This document shows, piece after piece, positions 43,759 to 56,000 of a stretch of 64,000 nt of DNA. Source of the DNA: Hoplostethus atlanticus (lineage: Eukaryota; Chordata; Actinopteri; Trachichthyiformes; Trachichthyidae); contig JAXDDX010000038.1 of assembly GCA_034670405.1 (NCBI GenBank), positions 2,913,501 through 2,977,500 of the forward strand, in the 5' to 3' direction. Position numbers and translations under genes: made by a program. Position 1 is the stretch's first letter, and each line of letters starts with the position of its first letter. The notes beneath the pieces were generated by a model. That model had not been told where the DNA came from, made no database searches, and was given only the letters and a program-made list of their open reading frames with translations.

Positions 43759-46700
43759 ATGCCGCCAAAGAGACGGTCTGCTTCCACTGTCAAGGCAGGT
43801 GGTAAGAAGGTGAAGGAGGAGCCCGAGACACCAAAGCCAAAGGATGCCTTCACCTCTGCAAAAGAGGCCCTTATGGCTGCTGGGCCACAGATAAAAGGCA
43901 AGAGGAAGATTGATGAGCACTGTCAGCTGAATGGGTCTGGAGATGTAAGAGAGATGCCAGTATCGTTCATTTGTGTATTCATTTATATCATCCAAAATGA
44001 CTTGGTTTTATAGAGGACAGTCATACATGGTGGAAATGCTGTTTCTGATTGTCTCCCGCAGGTATATGAGGATTATGACTGCATGCTCAGTCAGACAAAC
44101 ATTGGACATAACAACAACAAGTTTTATGTCATTCAAATTATTAAAGCAAAGAAACACTACTATTGCTGGACCAGATGGGGTCGAGTGGTAAGTTTGTCTT
44201 AATCTCAAGCAACATGAGACGATTATTTCACTACCTTCATATTCTTAGGTATTTATCCTAATTACATTGTATATGTGTGGATTTATGTTTCTGTTTACTT
44301 CTAAATTCAGGGGGAAGTGGGACAATCCAAACTTTCAGCCAGTTTTGATGAGCCTGAAAATGCTGTCAAGGACTTTGAGAAAAAGTTCAAAGACAAGACA
44401 AAGAACAACTGGAGCGACCGTATGAATTTTGTGTCTCACTCTGGGAAGTACACCTTGATCGAGGTGGATGGAGAACAGGATGCTGAGGTCAAGGTAATGT
44501 TTTGTTTGTCTCAGTAGAGGGGTGTTGAATGGGAAGGCCAGGTTCATCATCGACTTCAGCAAAGTAATAGTTGAATATGTTTAAAGTATTTGGAGCCCTT
44601 CATTGAGTTTGTCTTGCTACTTAAATCAACCACACTTAAGGATTCTTCTCACCCCAGGCCAGATCCACGATCAGCCTTAGTAAATGCTCACTGACATTAC
44701 TCAGATATTATTGATATTGCAGGTGGACGCTGTTGATGGGGAGCTTGTCAAAATCGAGAAAAACATCCTACCATGCACCCTCGATGATCCTACACAGAAA
44801 CTCATCAAGCTCATCTTCAGCAATGATATGTTTAAAGAGGCCATGGAGTGCATGAACCTAGGTGGGTGTGTTTCTCCACCAGCCCTTCAGGTTCATGAAG
44901 CCCGACAAAGGTTTATGTTCATATATCCTGTTATGTAACAAACCTGCTGGACTAGAGTGTTGTATTGGGTGTGGGCCTTGTATTGTATTTTTAGCAGGAC
45001 TTTCTGTAGTGCCTAGAGATGCGTCACACCAGAAGATTGAACAGTATATAATCTGTAATCTGTGTGTCTCAGTCCACCAGCCGTTCAAATTCATGAAGCC
45101 TGGGAAAGGTTTAAGTTCATCGATTCTGTTATGTAACAAACCTGCTGGACTAGAGTGCCTGTTGTATTGGGTGGGGTGGTCATTTGAAAATGATCACGAG
45201 CCTTTTATTGTATATTTTACAGACATAAAGAAGATGCCTTTGGGCAAGCTCAGTAAGCTGCAGATCGCAAAGGGCTTTCAGGTACTGGAGGAGATTGAGG
45301 CAGCCATGAAACGGAAAAGCGGAGGGAAAAGTCTGGAGGAACTTTCCTCAAAGTTCTTCACCACTATCCCACACAACTTTGGCCGGAACAGACCACCAAC
45401 CATCAACACCACAGAAATTGTGGAGAAGAAGAAAGAGATGCTTATGGTGACATTTTCATAGACAAACTATGTGTTTAAATGAGTAGTCTGCACCCCCCCC
45501 CCCCCCCCCCCCCCAAACCTGAGTTCACTCCCCTCTCAAATGCTTCCTATAGGTGCTGGCTGACATTGAGCTTGCCCAGACACTGAAGTCAGAGACAGAA
45601 AAGGCTCAGGACGAGATGGTAGAGACAGTTCCTCACCCTCTGGACCAAGACTACACGTCTCTGAAATGCAATCTCAGTATACTGCAGAAAAATACAGATG
45701 AATTCAAGGTACGGTATCATAAGTGATAATAAGCTAAGTACACTAAAGCACCTTTTCTGTCATGACTCATCTCAAATTTTCTCTCTTATTGTCATTTCAA
45801 ATCAACATCCAATCATATTTTTCCTCTTGTCCTCCCAATTATCCCAATTTCTTTTTTTTCTCTCTGTCATTTGAAGATCATCGAAAAATACCTGAAAGCA
45901 ACTTCAGATAACCATAGAGATCCAAAAATTGTCAATGTCTGGGAAGTCGATCGAGAGACAGAGGTAAGATCTGCATGGAGTAAAACTCGTCTAATGTGAT
46001 ACACTGAACTGGAGTCCTGTGACCTAACACATTTTTTTTTTTTTTGCGCATGACAGGGAGAGCGGTTTAGTGAGCACGATAGCCTGGAGAACCGCCGTCT
46101 GCTGTGGCATGGTACTAACATGGCAGTGGTAGCAGCCATTCTGAAGAGCGGTTTGCGGATCATGCCCCATTCAGGAGGCCGCGTTGGTCGTGGCATCTAC
46201 TTTGCGTCTGAAAACTGCAAGTCTGCATGTTACGGTGAGGCCACATTCAGAGAAACCGATTTAAAGGAGATGATAATGATGTTGATTGCAATCATAGTGG
46301 TGGTGCTGGGTTTGTAACATCCCATGTTTTGCCGTGCATTTGCAGTGCGCACCTCTAAAAACACTGGAGTGATGTTTCTGAACGAGGTAGCCCTAGGAAA
46401 AGAATGCACCATCACCAAAGACGACGGTTCCTTGAAGAAGGCTCCTGCCGGCTACGATAGCGTGGTGGCACGAGGATCAGTGGAACCAGGTACAGTACTT
46501 CCTCATACAAAGAGGTTATAATTCTGTTAAAGGATATCATGCAGCATCGTCTGTTTTGTGCCGCAATTAACGCCTGCTTTTTCAGACCCCTCTAAGGACG
46601 TCTTCATCACTCTGGATGGCAAGCAGGTTGCTGTGCCTCAAGGTAAGGCCATAAACCAGCCCCAGTTCTCAGGAAGCAACTTCGGCAACAGCGAGTATCT

Positions 46701-46761
46701 CATCTACAAAGAGAACCAGTGTCGCCTGCGCTACCTGCTGGAGCTGAAGATGAAGTACTAG
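43759..46761 (+). CDS. parp3: PARP3 copy 2, intact mono-ADP-ribosyltransferase
   Basis: DNA-strand-break-activated ADP-ribosyltransferase 3, nuclear in the family. Exons: 43759-43944, 44062-44187, 44311-44493, 44723-44861, 45223-45446, 45553-45708, 45877-45963, 46057-46234, 46346-46489, 46586-46761; all borders are GT/AG and phases carry through to give 532 residues, the same as human PARP3. Domains: lysine-rich N-terminus (1-60), WGR DNA-binding domain (VYEDYDCML to KYTLIEVDG, about 63-165), helical regulatory domain (KKMPLGKLS onward, about 207-350) and catalytic domain. The H-Y-E triad is visible: His near 385 in LLWHGT, Tyr near 415 in GRGIYFA, Glu near 511 in SEYLIY. This is the copy likely to keep the function. 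Donor of exon 5 is the weak GTGACA, shared with copy 1. Confidence 0.93.
45493..45514. repeat. Poly-C tract in parp3 copy 2 intron 5
   Basis: Twenty-two consecutive C bases; six more than in copy 1. Confidence 0.95.
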
Positions 46762-47704
46762 TTCAAGACGAGGAATGAGGCAGGTTCCTTCCGAAGAGAG
46801 AAATTCCTCATTCCCTCTATAGAAGGGGATCTTGAAATGCTTGGCTGCACTGTTTTAGTATATTAATACGGCCATTGTTTCTATTCTTAAAGTCATCGTT
46901 GTGCTTAGATGCCCTTACTGAGTTACATGAATGACTCATACTTCTCTGTGCCTTATATTTTGCACCCTGTAAATACTGCTCTGAGTGGATACATTTCCTG
47001 TATCAATGTTTTATCAGTAGCAGATTTACTTTTTCCCTTACAATGAAGATTGCATCTTTAGGTCTGATACTGTAGCTTTATTGTCTCCCAACAGTATCTT
47101 TTACTTTTACTCGGTTTTTGAAATGTCTGAAAGGCATTTGTCGTACAAAGCCACTGTCAAGATGCTTCTCAATGCTTTTTGCACAGAGTTTGAGGATTTC
47201 ATGCAGCACCTTGTGCACTATTTTGCATCTTCAGACTGCTTTGCATAGCTGTCCCGTTATATATTGCATTACCCAATGCAAGTGTTGATGCAAATATAAT
47301 CCATTCCCTCAGAAAGAACATATCTTTGATATCTAGAAGGAATTCACTGCATGCCTTTGGAAAGATATATATGTTGGGTATAATGCTATGTAGTACAAGT
47401 AAAAAATTGTACATTGGATGTGCACAGAAATGTTTACAGGATGAAGTACACAATGCAATTTGTGAGTAAGCCGGAAGCACTGTTACAACCCTACTATTTT
47501 GTAGAGTTTCCTAGGAAGGCTCTGAAAGTGCCTGTGTAGGGAAAGGTAATTAAGCAAAGTAAATCATAAATTGCTTGGGCAGAATCCTTGCACAACAGAT
47601 ACTCCAAAAGCTGCCATATGGTGTCAGTAATGAGAGGAGTCCCATTTGAATGTAATTGCCTCAGCATTTTTGCACCATAACATCACTTGAGCAAGTGATA
47701 AGTA

Positions 47705-47710
47705 AATAAA
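47705..47710 (+). terminator. Candidate polyadenylation signal, parp3 copy 2
   Basis: AATAAA about 0.95 kb after the stop; same position as in copy 1. Confidence 0.45.
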
Positions 47711-48849
47711 AAAAATTGTCCCTCTATCTTGCTCTAAATGTTTTCAGTTTTTCAGAGTAGTCTTGAAGGCTTGGGCCTGTTTTTGTTTGTTTTGTGTTAA
47801 TATGGCATTTATTGTTTACTAACAATGTTTTTGGTGAATGACTTTCTGTTTATTGTTGGGTGACATTTGATTTTGATAACCACAAGTGTAGACAGTATTG
47901 TCTTTGTCTGTAATCCAAATGTAAAGAAAACTGTAGACTCACAGAAATCCAGAACTTATTTTAAATATACCAAAAACACAAATGGGGTAGAGGAAGTGTC
48001 CTTCTGGTCTATAATGCATCATTAGGAACAAGGAACAAAAAACAAATGTTTGATTATGCCATACTATTTTTCCTCTGCGTCACTTTCCATAACTAGTTTG
48101 GCTTGAGGAAGAAATAATTTCAGAAAGTATTAGTTTGCAGGCATGCAGTCATGCTAGAATGTTTGTGAACCCCTTTTTGAGTTATTAACATACACTCATT
48201 TAATCAAAGTGAATACAGGAACTATATCTACTATTTCCATATGTTTTGTTTTTTTTGGTTTGTTTTTTTTAGAGGAAATTGTGCATGTAGCAAAATCAAG
48301 ATATTTTAAAGGCAAGTGGTATCTGGGTAGGTGTGAGGAGGTGAGTAAAATCAGTTGGGTAATTATTTTGGTATGAAAGTTAACTAATCAAAGGTCAGCT
48401 CTTTGGGGAGGGGTTTGTGTGGCATTCCCATAAATACAGGTGAGAAACCAGAGGGGTGTTCCACAAAGGGTGTTATTTCACTTATTGAGATCTGATCGCC
48501 CAAATCGGATGTTAATGCCAGGTCTAAACAGGGCCTCTGTCTAGCTCTTTTTCAGGTTTATTTGCTTCCACAAAGCAAGCTCAACATAGTTCAAGCTGAG
48601 TTACTGTGGCTTATGCTTCGAAACTAGCCTGTCTCGTGTCTAAAGTACTTAGTCACAGCAGCCAAGTAACAAAGAACAACAACATAGAATAACACAAATA
48701 AGATAAGTAATACAAGTTAAAGAATAAAAACATATATAACATATGCTCTACACAAAATCTACTAATGCTTAGTGCAAAAGAAAAAACTAATCATAATAAT
48801 AATATGCAAAAAGTGAAAATGTGCAGTAGTACTTAGGGTACTTGTGTGT

Positions 48850-48935
48850 GTCTAGAAGTAGACACCACCAAAATAACCCTATCCCTACGGTCAAGCATGG
48901 TGGGAGTGGGAGTGTCATGGTCTTTTCTTTCTCTG
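48850..48935 (+). pseudogene. Short Tc1-type transposase scrap
   Basis: The frame gives NPIPTVKHGGSGSVMVF, the IPTVKHGGGSVMVWG block of Tc1-type transposases. Nothing else of the gene is recognisable around it. Confidence 0.5.
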
Positions 48936-51224
48936 GACTTGGAAACTATCATGAAATAACATCTTGTGTTCAGTGGCAGATCATTTATTTATATGCCAAT
49001 AATACAATTATAATAACCAATACTGAGGTCAAACATGACATTTTTGACTATTGACTATATTGAATGTATGTTATTTGGGTTAGGGTTAAGTGCCAATAAA
49101 CATTCAATGTACCCACAGTCAGACTTCTTCTGGTTTCTAGCCTTAGAAAATACTGACCTGGCCACACCAGGGTACATCTTTAAATTGGTGGGAATTAGGA
49201 CCCAGGGATGACTGGGCTCTGGAAGGGGACAGTGGAGTGTGTGTCTATTTGAAAGAAAAAAAATCACACACAACACAATGTGTGACAGTCAGTGCCATAC
49301 ACAGCACAGGACAGCAATGAGAGAGATAGAGGAGGAAGGGTAGGGAGAGAGAGGAAGCATCATCTCTTCACCATCCAAAATGGTCATAGGAGCAGAGATC
49401 ATTGGTTCTTTAACTGGTGCTGTACATGTGTGATCAACATTTTCTGGACCTTGGAGAGCATCTCTGCAGAAGACCAAATCCTCAGGCGCTGGGCTAACTG
49501 GACTTGGTAACATGGATATCCGGCTGGGCTACTGAATGTTTAAGTTGGGAGAAAACTTAAGATACCTGGGTTATGTCAAAAAGCATATTTTGGATTTTAA
49601 CATGAGCTTTGTCAAGTCAGAAAAATAACCTGGCTTCTCTGAACTGTGCCACACACAGTGGATCATGGGTAGGTAATGCTTTACACACAATGCGCCTCAG
49701 TGTTTTTTATGCTGTGAATGTGTTTCTGATTTTAGTGATGGAAACCTAGACACTGAACATTTGAAGATGCCCAATGCCCAAGAAGAATTATAACAAAATA
49801 TATTAAAGTCATATCATGTTATTCCAAACCAAAGTGGGGAAAATCTTGTTCTGCATTAAACATGTGCTGTGAACATTATTTCCTTCACAGTAGTGATACT
49901 AATGTTTCTTACCTTACATGGATAAAACATTGCCTATAATAACTTGTGTAAACCAAAATGATCAAATCTGTGCAAATAAAAGTCACTTTTTTGATAAGCG
50001 ATATACTGTTTTAGAAGTACTGATTTGTCAACAGTAATTGTAGAACATATTGAAAATATAGTTTTTGTAAGTAGTCTGTTCAGAACTTTTTAATGTGCAA
50101 TAGGTGACAGCTTTGTTTGACAGTGGCTTGGCACTGTGACAGCAAGGACAGACATATTAATGGGTATAAATTGTACTTCCCAAAATCATTACTATTATCT
50201 ACTTCAAACAGTTGTCCCTCGGTTATCTCATGCACTCTTCCATATTATCAGAACTCAGTTGTTCATGTGAAGCTAACCAAGTTTTTTTAAACTAAGTCTT
50301 TGTGTTTCAGATGATAGTAATAATTCTCTTCTGAGGCCCAGGCTATATTATCTAAATTACATTCAGCAGTTGTAAGTAAATGTAATTACTCCTGGTTCAT
50401 GGTTCATAATTTCTCTATTAGATAATCTCACTCATTATCAAATGACATTTCAGAATTGGCAATGACTGCTTTGTTAGACGTATCAAGCAGAATGTATAGG
50501 GTAGTGTTTGGGACTTAACCAACAGCAGTTTGAAAAAAAACCCAGCCAACATTACTAGTGAACAGCTCAGACTCTGAAGCTGACACTCATTGACAACTCT
50601 TGTCTTCAGTACACACAAACAGTTTAGGATGGGACTCAATGCAAGATAATATTGCTTTTACATAAACAAGGCTATTTGTTACTGTATTTTACAGTAAACT
50701 GTTTAAACTTTACCCTCAAATCTATCTGTTTACTACGAAGCCGATTTCCATTACAACACGGGCCTGTACACGTAGCCTACTGTACGCGAGCTGCGGAAGA
50801 GTAGATTAATAATAAAAGTCTAACAGGCAAAAATGAGTCGAATTGACTGACTGACAGCAACTAACATTAGTTTGCTAACGTGTTTTCCACACAGTGTAAT
50901 TCATACATTTGAGTATAAGTTTGGACGCCACCATTCTGTTTAAATTCGCAAATGGGTCATATTAAACTAGCAGGGCAACTAGTTACTGCAACCTTCTCAG
51001 GTGTTCTTCTGCCAAGAGTCCCTTAGACCACACCATACCTTTGAAAGTATACCAAACTATGTTGTCATGTTACACTGGTGGAGGTAATAGGAGACAACCT
51101 AAATTTCACACAGATGGAAAAAGCATTACTCAAGCACTTAACTTTTCTTTTAAAATGTATAGATTGCAATGGAAATATTTGCTGTCTTCAAATCAGATTT
51201 TTTTCCCCTTTCTTTTCAACATAG
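48936..51224. other. Flank between duplication and gpr62
   Basis: No gene seen. It may hold an untranslated first exon of gpr62, since a clear splice acceptor (pyrimidines then ATAG) ends at 51224, but the donor was not found. Confidence 0.4.
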
Positions 51225-51253
51225 GACATGGATTGGAAAGTTGTAAATGAATA

Positions 51254-52546
51254 ATGGAGGAGAAGTCTGGTCCAATGATAGCCTCGGTGCCAAACCACAC
51301 AGTGCCAAATCTCACAACTGCCCTATGGGGACCCAATCCAACAGTTGCTGTCGATGTGGGTGTGGTCACAAGCTCCCAGTCACAGATCCAAGACCTGATT
51401 GGGTTGTTCTGCATGGTGACCCTTAACCTCATTGCTTTATTGGCCAACACTGGAGTAATGGTGGCCGTTGCACGTGCCCCTCACCTGAAGAGGTTTGCCT
51501 TCGTGTGTCATCTTTGTGCAGTGGATCTGCTATGTGCCATCCTCCTTATGCCTCTGGGCATCATATCCAGCTCACCGTTTTTTGGCACTGTGGTGTTCAC
51601 TGTTCTGGAGTGTCAGGTTTACATCTTCCTCAATGTGTTCCTCATCTGTCTGTCCATTCTCACGATCACAGCCATCAGTGTAGAGCGTTACTTCTATATT
51701 GTACACCCCATGCGTTATGAGGTTAAGATGAGCATCAACCTTGCCATTGGTGTAATGCTCTTCATCTGGGTAAAGTCAGTACTGTTGGCTTTGGTCGCGC
51801 TGTTGGGGTGGCCAGCTTATGGTAACCAGAGCTCTATAGCAGCAGCCCACTGTTCTATCCACTGGAGCCACAGTCGTCTGAGGAGAGTGTTTGCTGTGCT
51901 CTTCAGTGTGGTATGTTTCCTGGTGCCCGCAGTGGTTATATTTGCTGTTTACTGTGCCGTGTACAAGGTAGCGCGTTCAGCAGCCCTGCAGCAAGTCCCT
52001 GCTGTGCCAACCTGGGCAAATGCAAACGCTGCCAAGAATCGCTCTGACTCCATCAACAGCCAGACCACCATGATCACTACCACTCGCAGCCTTCCCCAAA
52101 GACTATCTCCAGAGAGGGCCTTCAGTGGTGGCAAGGCTGCCCTTACCTTGGTACTCATTGTGGGCCAGTTCTTGCTCTGTTGGTTGCCCTACTTCATCTT
52201 CCACCTGCAAATGTCTCTTAGTGCCTCCATGCAGAGCCCGGGGAACTTAGAGGAGGCAGTCACCTGGCTGGCCTACTCCTCCTTTGCGGTTAACCCATTC
52301 TTCTACGGCCTGCTGAACAGGCAGATCAGAGAGGAACTGGTCAAGTTCCGGCGCTGCTGCTTCACCCAGCCTGTGGAGTTTGGGGCGTCCAGCAACGAGG
52401 GCTCCCTTCAGGAGAATTTCCTCCAGTTCATCCAGCGAACCAGCAGCACAGCTGAAACCCGCTCCAGCTGTGCCAACACCAGCCCCAGAAACACTATGAA
52501 TCAGGATGTAAAGATCCCTGGACAAATACCTGAGGAACCAGCCTAG
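51254..52546 (+). CDS. gpr62: Orphan class A GPCR, GPR61/GPR62 type
   Basis: 430-residue rhodopsin-family receptor in one exon, a plasma-membrane orphan receptor of the GPR61/GPR62 pair. The N-terminus has NHT and NLT glycosylation sites. Seven helices follow from about residue 45. Helix 3 ends in ERY instead of DRY, a change shared with this subfamily. Intracellular loop 3 has PERAFSGGKAAL, then helix 6 (FLLCWLPYF) and helix 7 (NPFFYGLLNRQIR), then a serine-rich tail with ENFLQFIQ and IPGQI. The tail also resembles GPR61; placement next to parp3 and grm2 points to gpr62. ATG at 51254 is preceded in frame by TGA two codons before, which fixes the start. A splice acceptor at 51224 shows that the 5' untranslated region is spliced. 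Confidence 0.85.
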   Translation: MEEKSGPMIASVPNHTVPNLTTALWGPNPTVAVDVGVVTSSQSQIQDLIGLFCMVTLNLIALLANTGVMVAVARAPHLKRFAFVCHLCAVDLLCAILLMPLGIISSSPFFGTVVFTVLECQVYIFLNVFLICLSILTITAISVERYFYIVHPMRYEVKMSINLAIGVMLFIWVKSVLLALVALLGWPAYGNQSSIAAAHCSIHWSHSRLRRVFAVLFSVVCFLVPAVVIFAVYCAVYKVARSAALQQVPAVPTWANANAAKNRSDSINSQTTMITTTRSLPQRLSPERAFSGGKAALTLVLIVGQFLLCWLPYFIFHLQMSLSASMQSPGNLEEAVTWLAYSSFAVNPFFYGLLNRQIREELVKFRRCCFTQPVEFGASSNEGSLQENFLQFIQRTSSTAETRSSCANTSPRNTMNQDVKIPGQIPEEPA

Positions 52547-53013
52547 ACATTGACATTGGCCAACATGAGTTAGGGACTAGAGTACTAATATGGGCTATGG
52601 CAGCTTTCTGTTCTGATGAGCTATGTTTCCTAAATGCCTTTTGAGTCAGTGCCCACTGCCTTGTTTATTTGCATGGGGTCCATTCAGGCATGGCCTCTCA
52701 CTTTAGGTCAAGCTGGTATTTTCGTAATGTAAAATATTGAATTAATGAGACAGAATTCACTAGTGTCTGTTTTCCCCCACTTATTTCTTGATTGTAAAAA
52801 TGTCTTTTATTTTGTTCTATAAATGTTTCCATTTTGGAATATAACTAAAATAACATGGTTGTGGTTGGAAAGGCATGTTTGTTAATGGTTTGTATGTATT
52901 TGTTGTATCCAGTCAAGAACAATTTGTTTGCTATCTGAATATGAATTGGTCTTTGAGCTGTAGTTTACACAAACAGCATCTGTTTTTTTAATTTGAATAA
53001 CAATATATATTTA

Positions 53014-53019
53014 AATAAA
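53014..53019 (+). terminator. Polyadenylation signal of gpr62
   Basis: AATAAA about 470 bases after the stop codon, in an AT-rich 3' region. Confidence 0.6.
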
Positions 53020-53039
53020 GGTTGACTCCGACACATTGT

Positions 53040-56000
53040 AAAATCTTGGTCTGCTATTACTTCAACGCAGGGAGTAACTTGACAGCAACATACTTTAACA
53101 GCAACATACTGTAACTCCCACGTAGAGCACTAGAATATCCCGCCAGAGAACAACATGGAGGCCTCAGCAGTGTGAGAAACAAACGCCTGAGAGACAATGC
53201 CTCAGAGTCCCCGTGTGCAACAGAGATATGCTTATGTCGTCTGTCCCTGTTGTCATGGAAATTGAGTGAGCCTGTGACTCACATAGCAACAAGGTCCTTT
53301 CGGCTAGATGCATGCTTAGCTTTAGATCCCGATTGAAGACTACTGATTATAGCGCTGCCCTGCTCTTCACATGACGACTGATTACACACGGCCCATACGT
53401 TCAGATAGAGGCTCATTAGCGTGTGAATAGAGGCTGTGGGTAGCTAGTGCAATGCCCCTCTCTGACTGACCCGGAGAGCATGGACTGCTGTAGTGACATG
53501 GCTGTGCTGAGGCGGAGGTAGTGAATTTACAATGGAAATCATTACTGGGCATTGATAATGCTCCGAGAGTGTAACAAAGTGCCATTTTATTACCAACTGC
53601 TGTTTGTATTGGTCTTTTTCAAACAACGGGAAAGTCAGATAATGGCAACCAACATTTTGCTGTATGGCTGTATATCACCATCAAACCGGAGTATTTACCA
53701 GTCTTACGTAACTGTGGTTGTATATCTAATACTAACAGCTAGCAGATGCATTAGCTATCTTGCAACCTTGCATGGAGGATATGGATGCTGCACAAATGCA
53801 CACAGCATGGTAACATGTTTGCTGCTTGCTTTTCACCCATCCACACAAATACAATGAGACAAAACCCATCCCTGCCATCCTGGATTACTAATCTCTATAC
53901 CCCCACAACTGTCTGTCTGTCTGTCTGTCTGTCTTTCTCTGTCTTCTCATTTAATTCTCAGACTTCCCAAATGTCTAGCCATTAAATAAACAAGATTGTT
54001 TCTCTATACCTGTAAGGGACAAAATTCACATTATTAGTCTGGTATCTCAGTATTCCAGAAACAATAGCAACTGACCTCCTAACACAAGGCAAACCGCTAT
54101 GTACTTATGGACAGACTAAATAAAGCTGGAACAAAAACAAGGGAATAGACTCATAAAGAGTCTCCTCTTTTCATGGCCTGTCTGGTGGAGTTTTCATCCG
54201 GTTTCCCCCAAGAGCAAAACAGTCACCACTGTATTACCACCCAGAGGGTATAGAGAAGAGAGGTGTATGCACTCCCACAAACATCTGGAAGTGTGACTGT
54301 CAGGAGACAGTGCTCTGATTTCTCCACTCAGATCCAACTAAGCCGTGAGTGCGTAAATGGAAAAGGGTAGTGTGTTTTTTTCAAGCATATTTTTCCAATG
54401 GTGTGCGTTAGTTTAGAGCAAGGATTTGACTGCCTTTTTGCAGACATGCATTTTGCATTCTACCCTGCCTCAGTCTGGAAATGTAATTCCAGATGCCTGC
54501 GACCTGATTGAGGTTTATACACACAGAGTGAGCCAGATATTTCTGAAAGTTTCCAAGTGTTGTTACGTAGCTACATTAGTCTCACCAGGCTGACTAGCAG
54601 TGCTGAGGGCGCTCCATATCAGAGGGTGTCAAAAAAGGCCTAATCTGGGATAAATTTGACAAGTGAAACATGTTTTATAGTCGTGTCTCTGTTTTTCATA
54701 CATATTAGTATGTCAGACAACATATCTGAAATAGAGGTCAAGTCATGCAGTCCTTGGGCGTCTGAGAGAGACAGTAAATGCCTATCTGCTTTGCCTCACC
54801 TCTGTAATCAAGTGAAGTGGGTTAAGGACCGCAATCCATGGAAAAGAGAGCAATAGAGGACTGTCATTCAGGTCACACCAGAGGACAAGCTTATTGATGA
54901 TATAAACCCTCAACTCACTTGAACCTGTGAAATGTCAGTTTTATAAAAAAAAACCCACCAAAACAGTGATAATAGATTAGGTTAGTATACCATAAAACAA
55001 AGCCACAGTCCTAACCTGGTATACACACAATGCTCAGTTTGGACTTGATTAACTGTTCACAGTTTTCTAAAACATTACAACAATGGAGGGGATAGAAAAG
55101 CGGGCTTGTGGTTAGAAAGTCACTAGTTTGAATTCCCAGACCTGCTGGGAAAATCTGGTGAGTCTCCCTCAACAACAACTGTCAATGTGCCCTTGAACAA
55201 GACACTTAACTCTGCTCAGCAGCCAACAGTAGAAGACCGGTTGTACCAGGCAGCTCTCAGATAAAGGTAAAACGCAAAACATGTACTTTTCTGGCTGCAC
55301 AAAGTTTATTGCAGGGCATATCTATACGTTATAAAATAATTTTTATTGATCCTGGGCTGCTCCTCACATTGTTGTGAAAGGTTTCTTTAGCAATGCCATC
55401 ATTTTAATTTAAGCTCTGACTCTAGTAAAAACAATTCATTTTGTGACTATGCTACAGTATTACAGCAATGTTGTGTAGCGGTAACATCTTTTCCATATCA
55501 TGATAAAAATTATGTATTATGTAAAAAACTTTTGTATTACACTGATTTATACAGTGCAAACAGTTTCCAGCCCCAGTGACTACATTGTTGGCAGGCAGGC
55601 TGCTTTGTCCAAGTCAGCTGATTCAAAAAGCTCTTTCTGCAGGCTGCATGTTCTGACAGAACCACATTCAGAGAAAGCAGAAGTTCAGAGCTTTTCATTC
55701 AGTTGGGGAATTTTGTGTTTCCTTCATCACCTGAAGATTAATTTTAAATTGTATGATCTTTAAAATGTCAATAAAGACATTTTGTAACTGTTTTTATTAT
55801 TCTTATGTATTATTTAGCCAGAAGATATGTCAGTTGTAACTAAATCAGCATCAGTTAAATAGAGGGTCTGTCAAGCTCAGACACAATCACTGGGACTCTC
55901 CCTCGCCATGGTTTCCACACACTCATCAATCATCACAGCTATTCAGACCCTGCCACCACTCCACTACCGCTACAGTACCGCTTTAGGGGAAACTCAACAG

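Larger units (their letters stand above)
34071..48636. repeat. Segmental duplication, unit 2 (parp3 copy 2)
   Basis: Same orientation as unit 1. Without the Gypsy element it is about 7.55 kb. It starts within the hAT MITE and ends within the Harbinger-like MITE, so neither MITE is complete here. GTCTA occurs at both outer edges (34067-34071 and 48638-48642), which may be a target duplication or microhomology. Confidence 0.93.
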
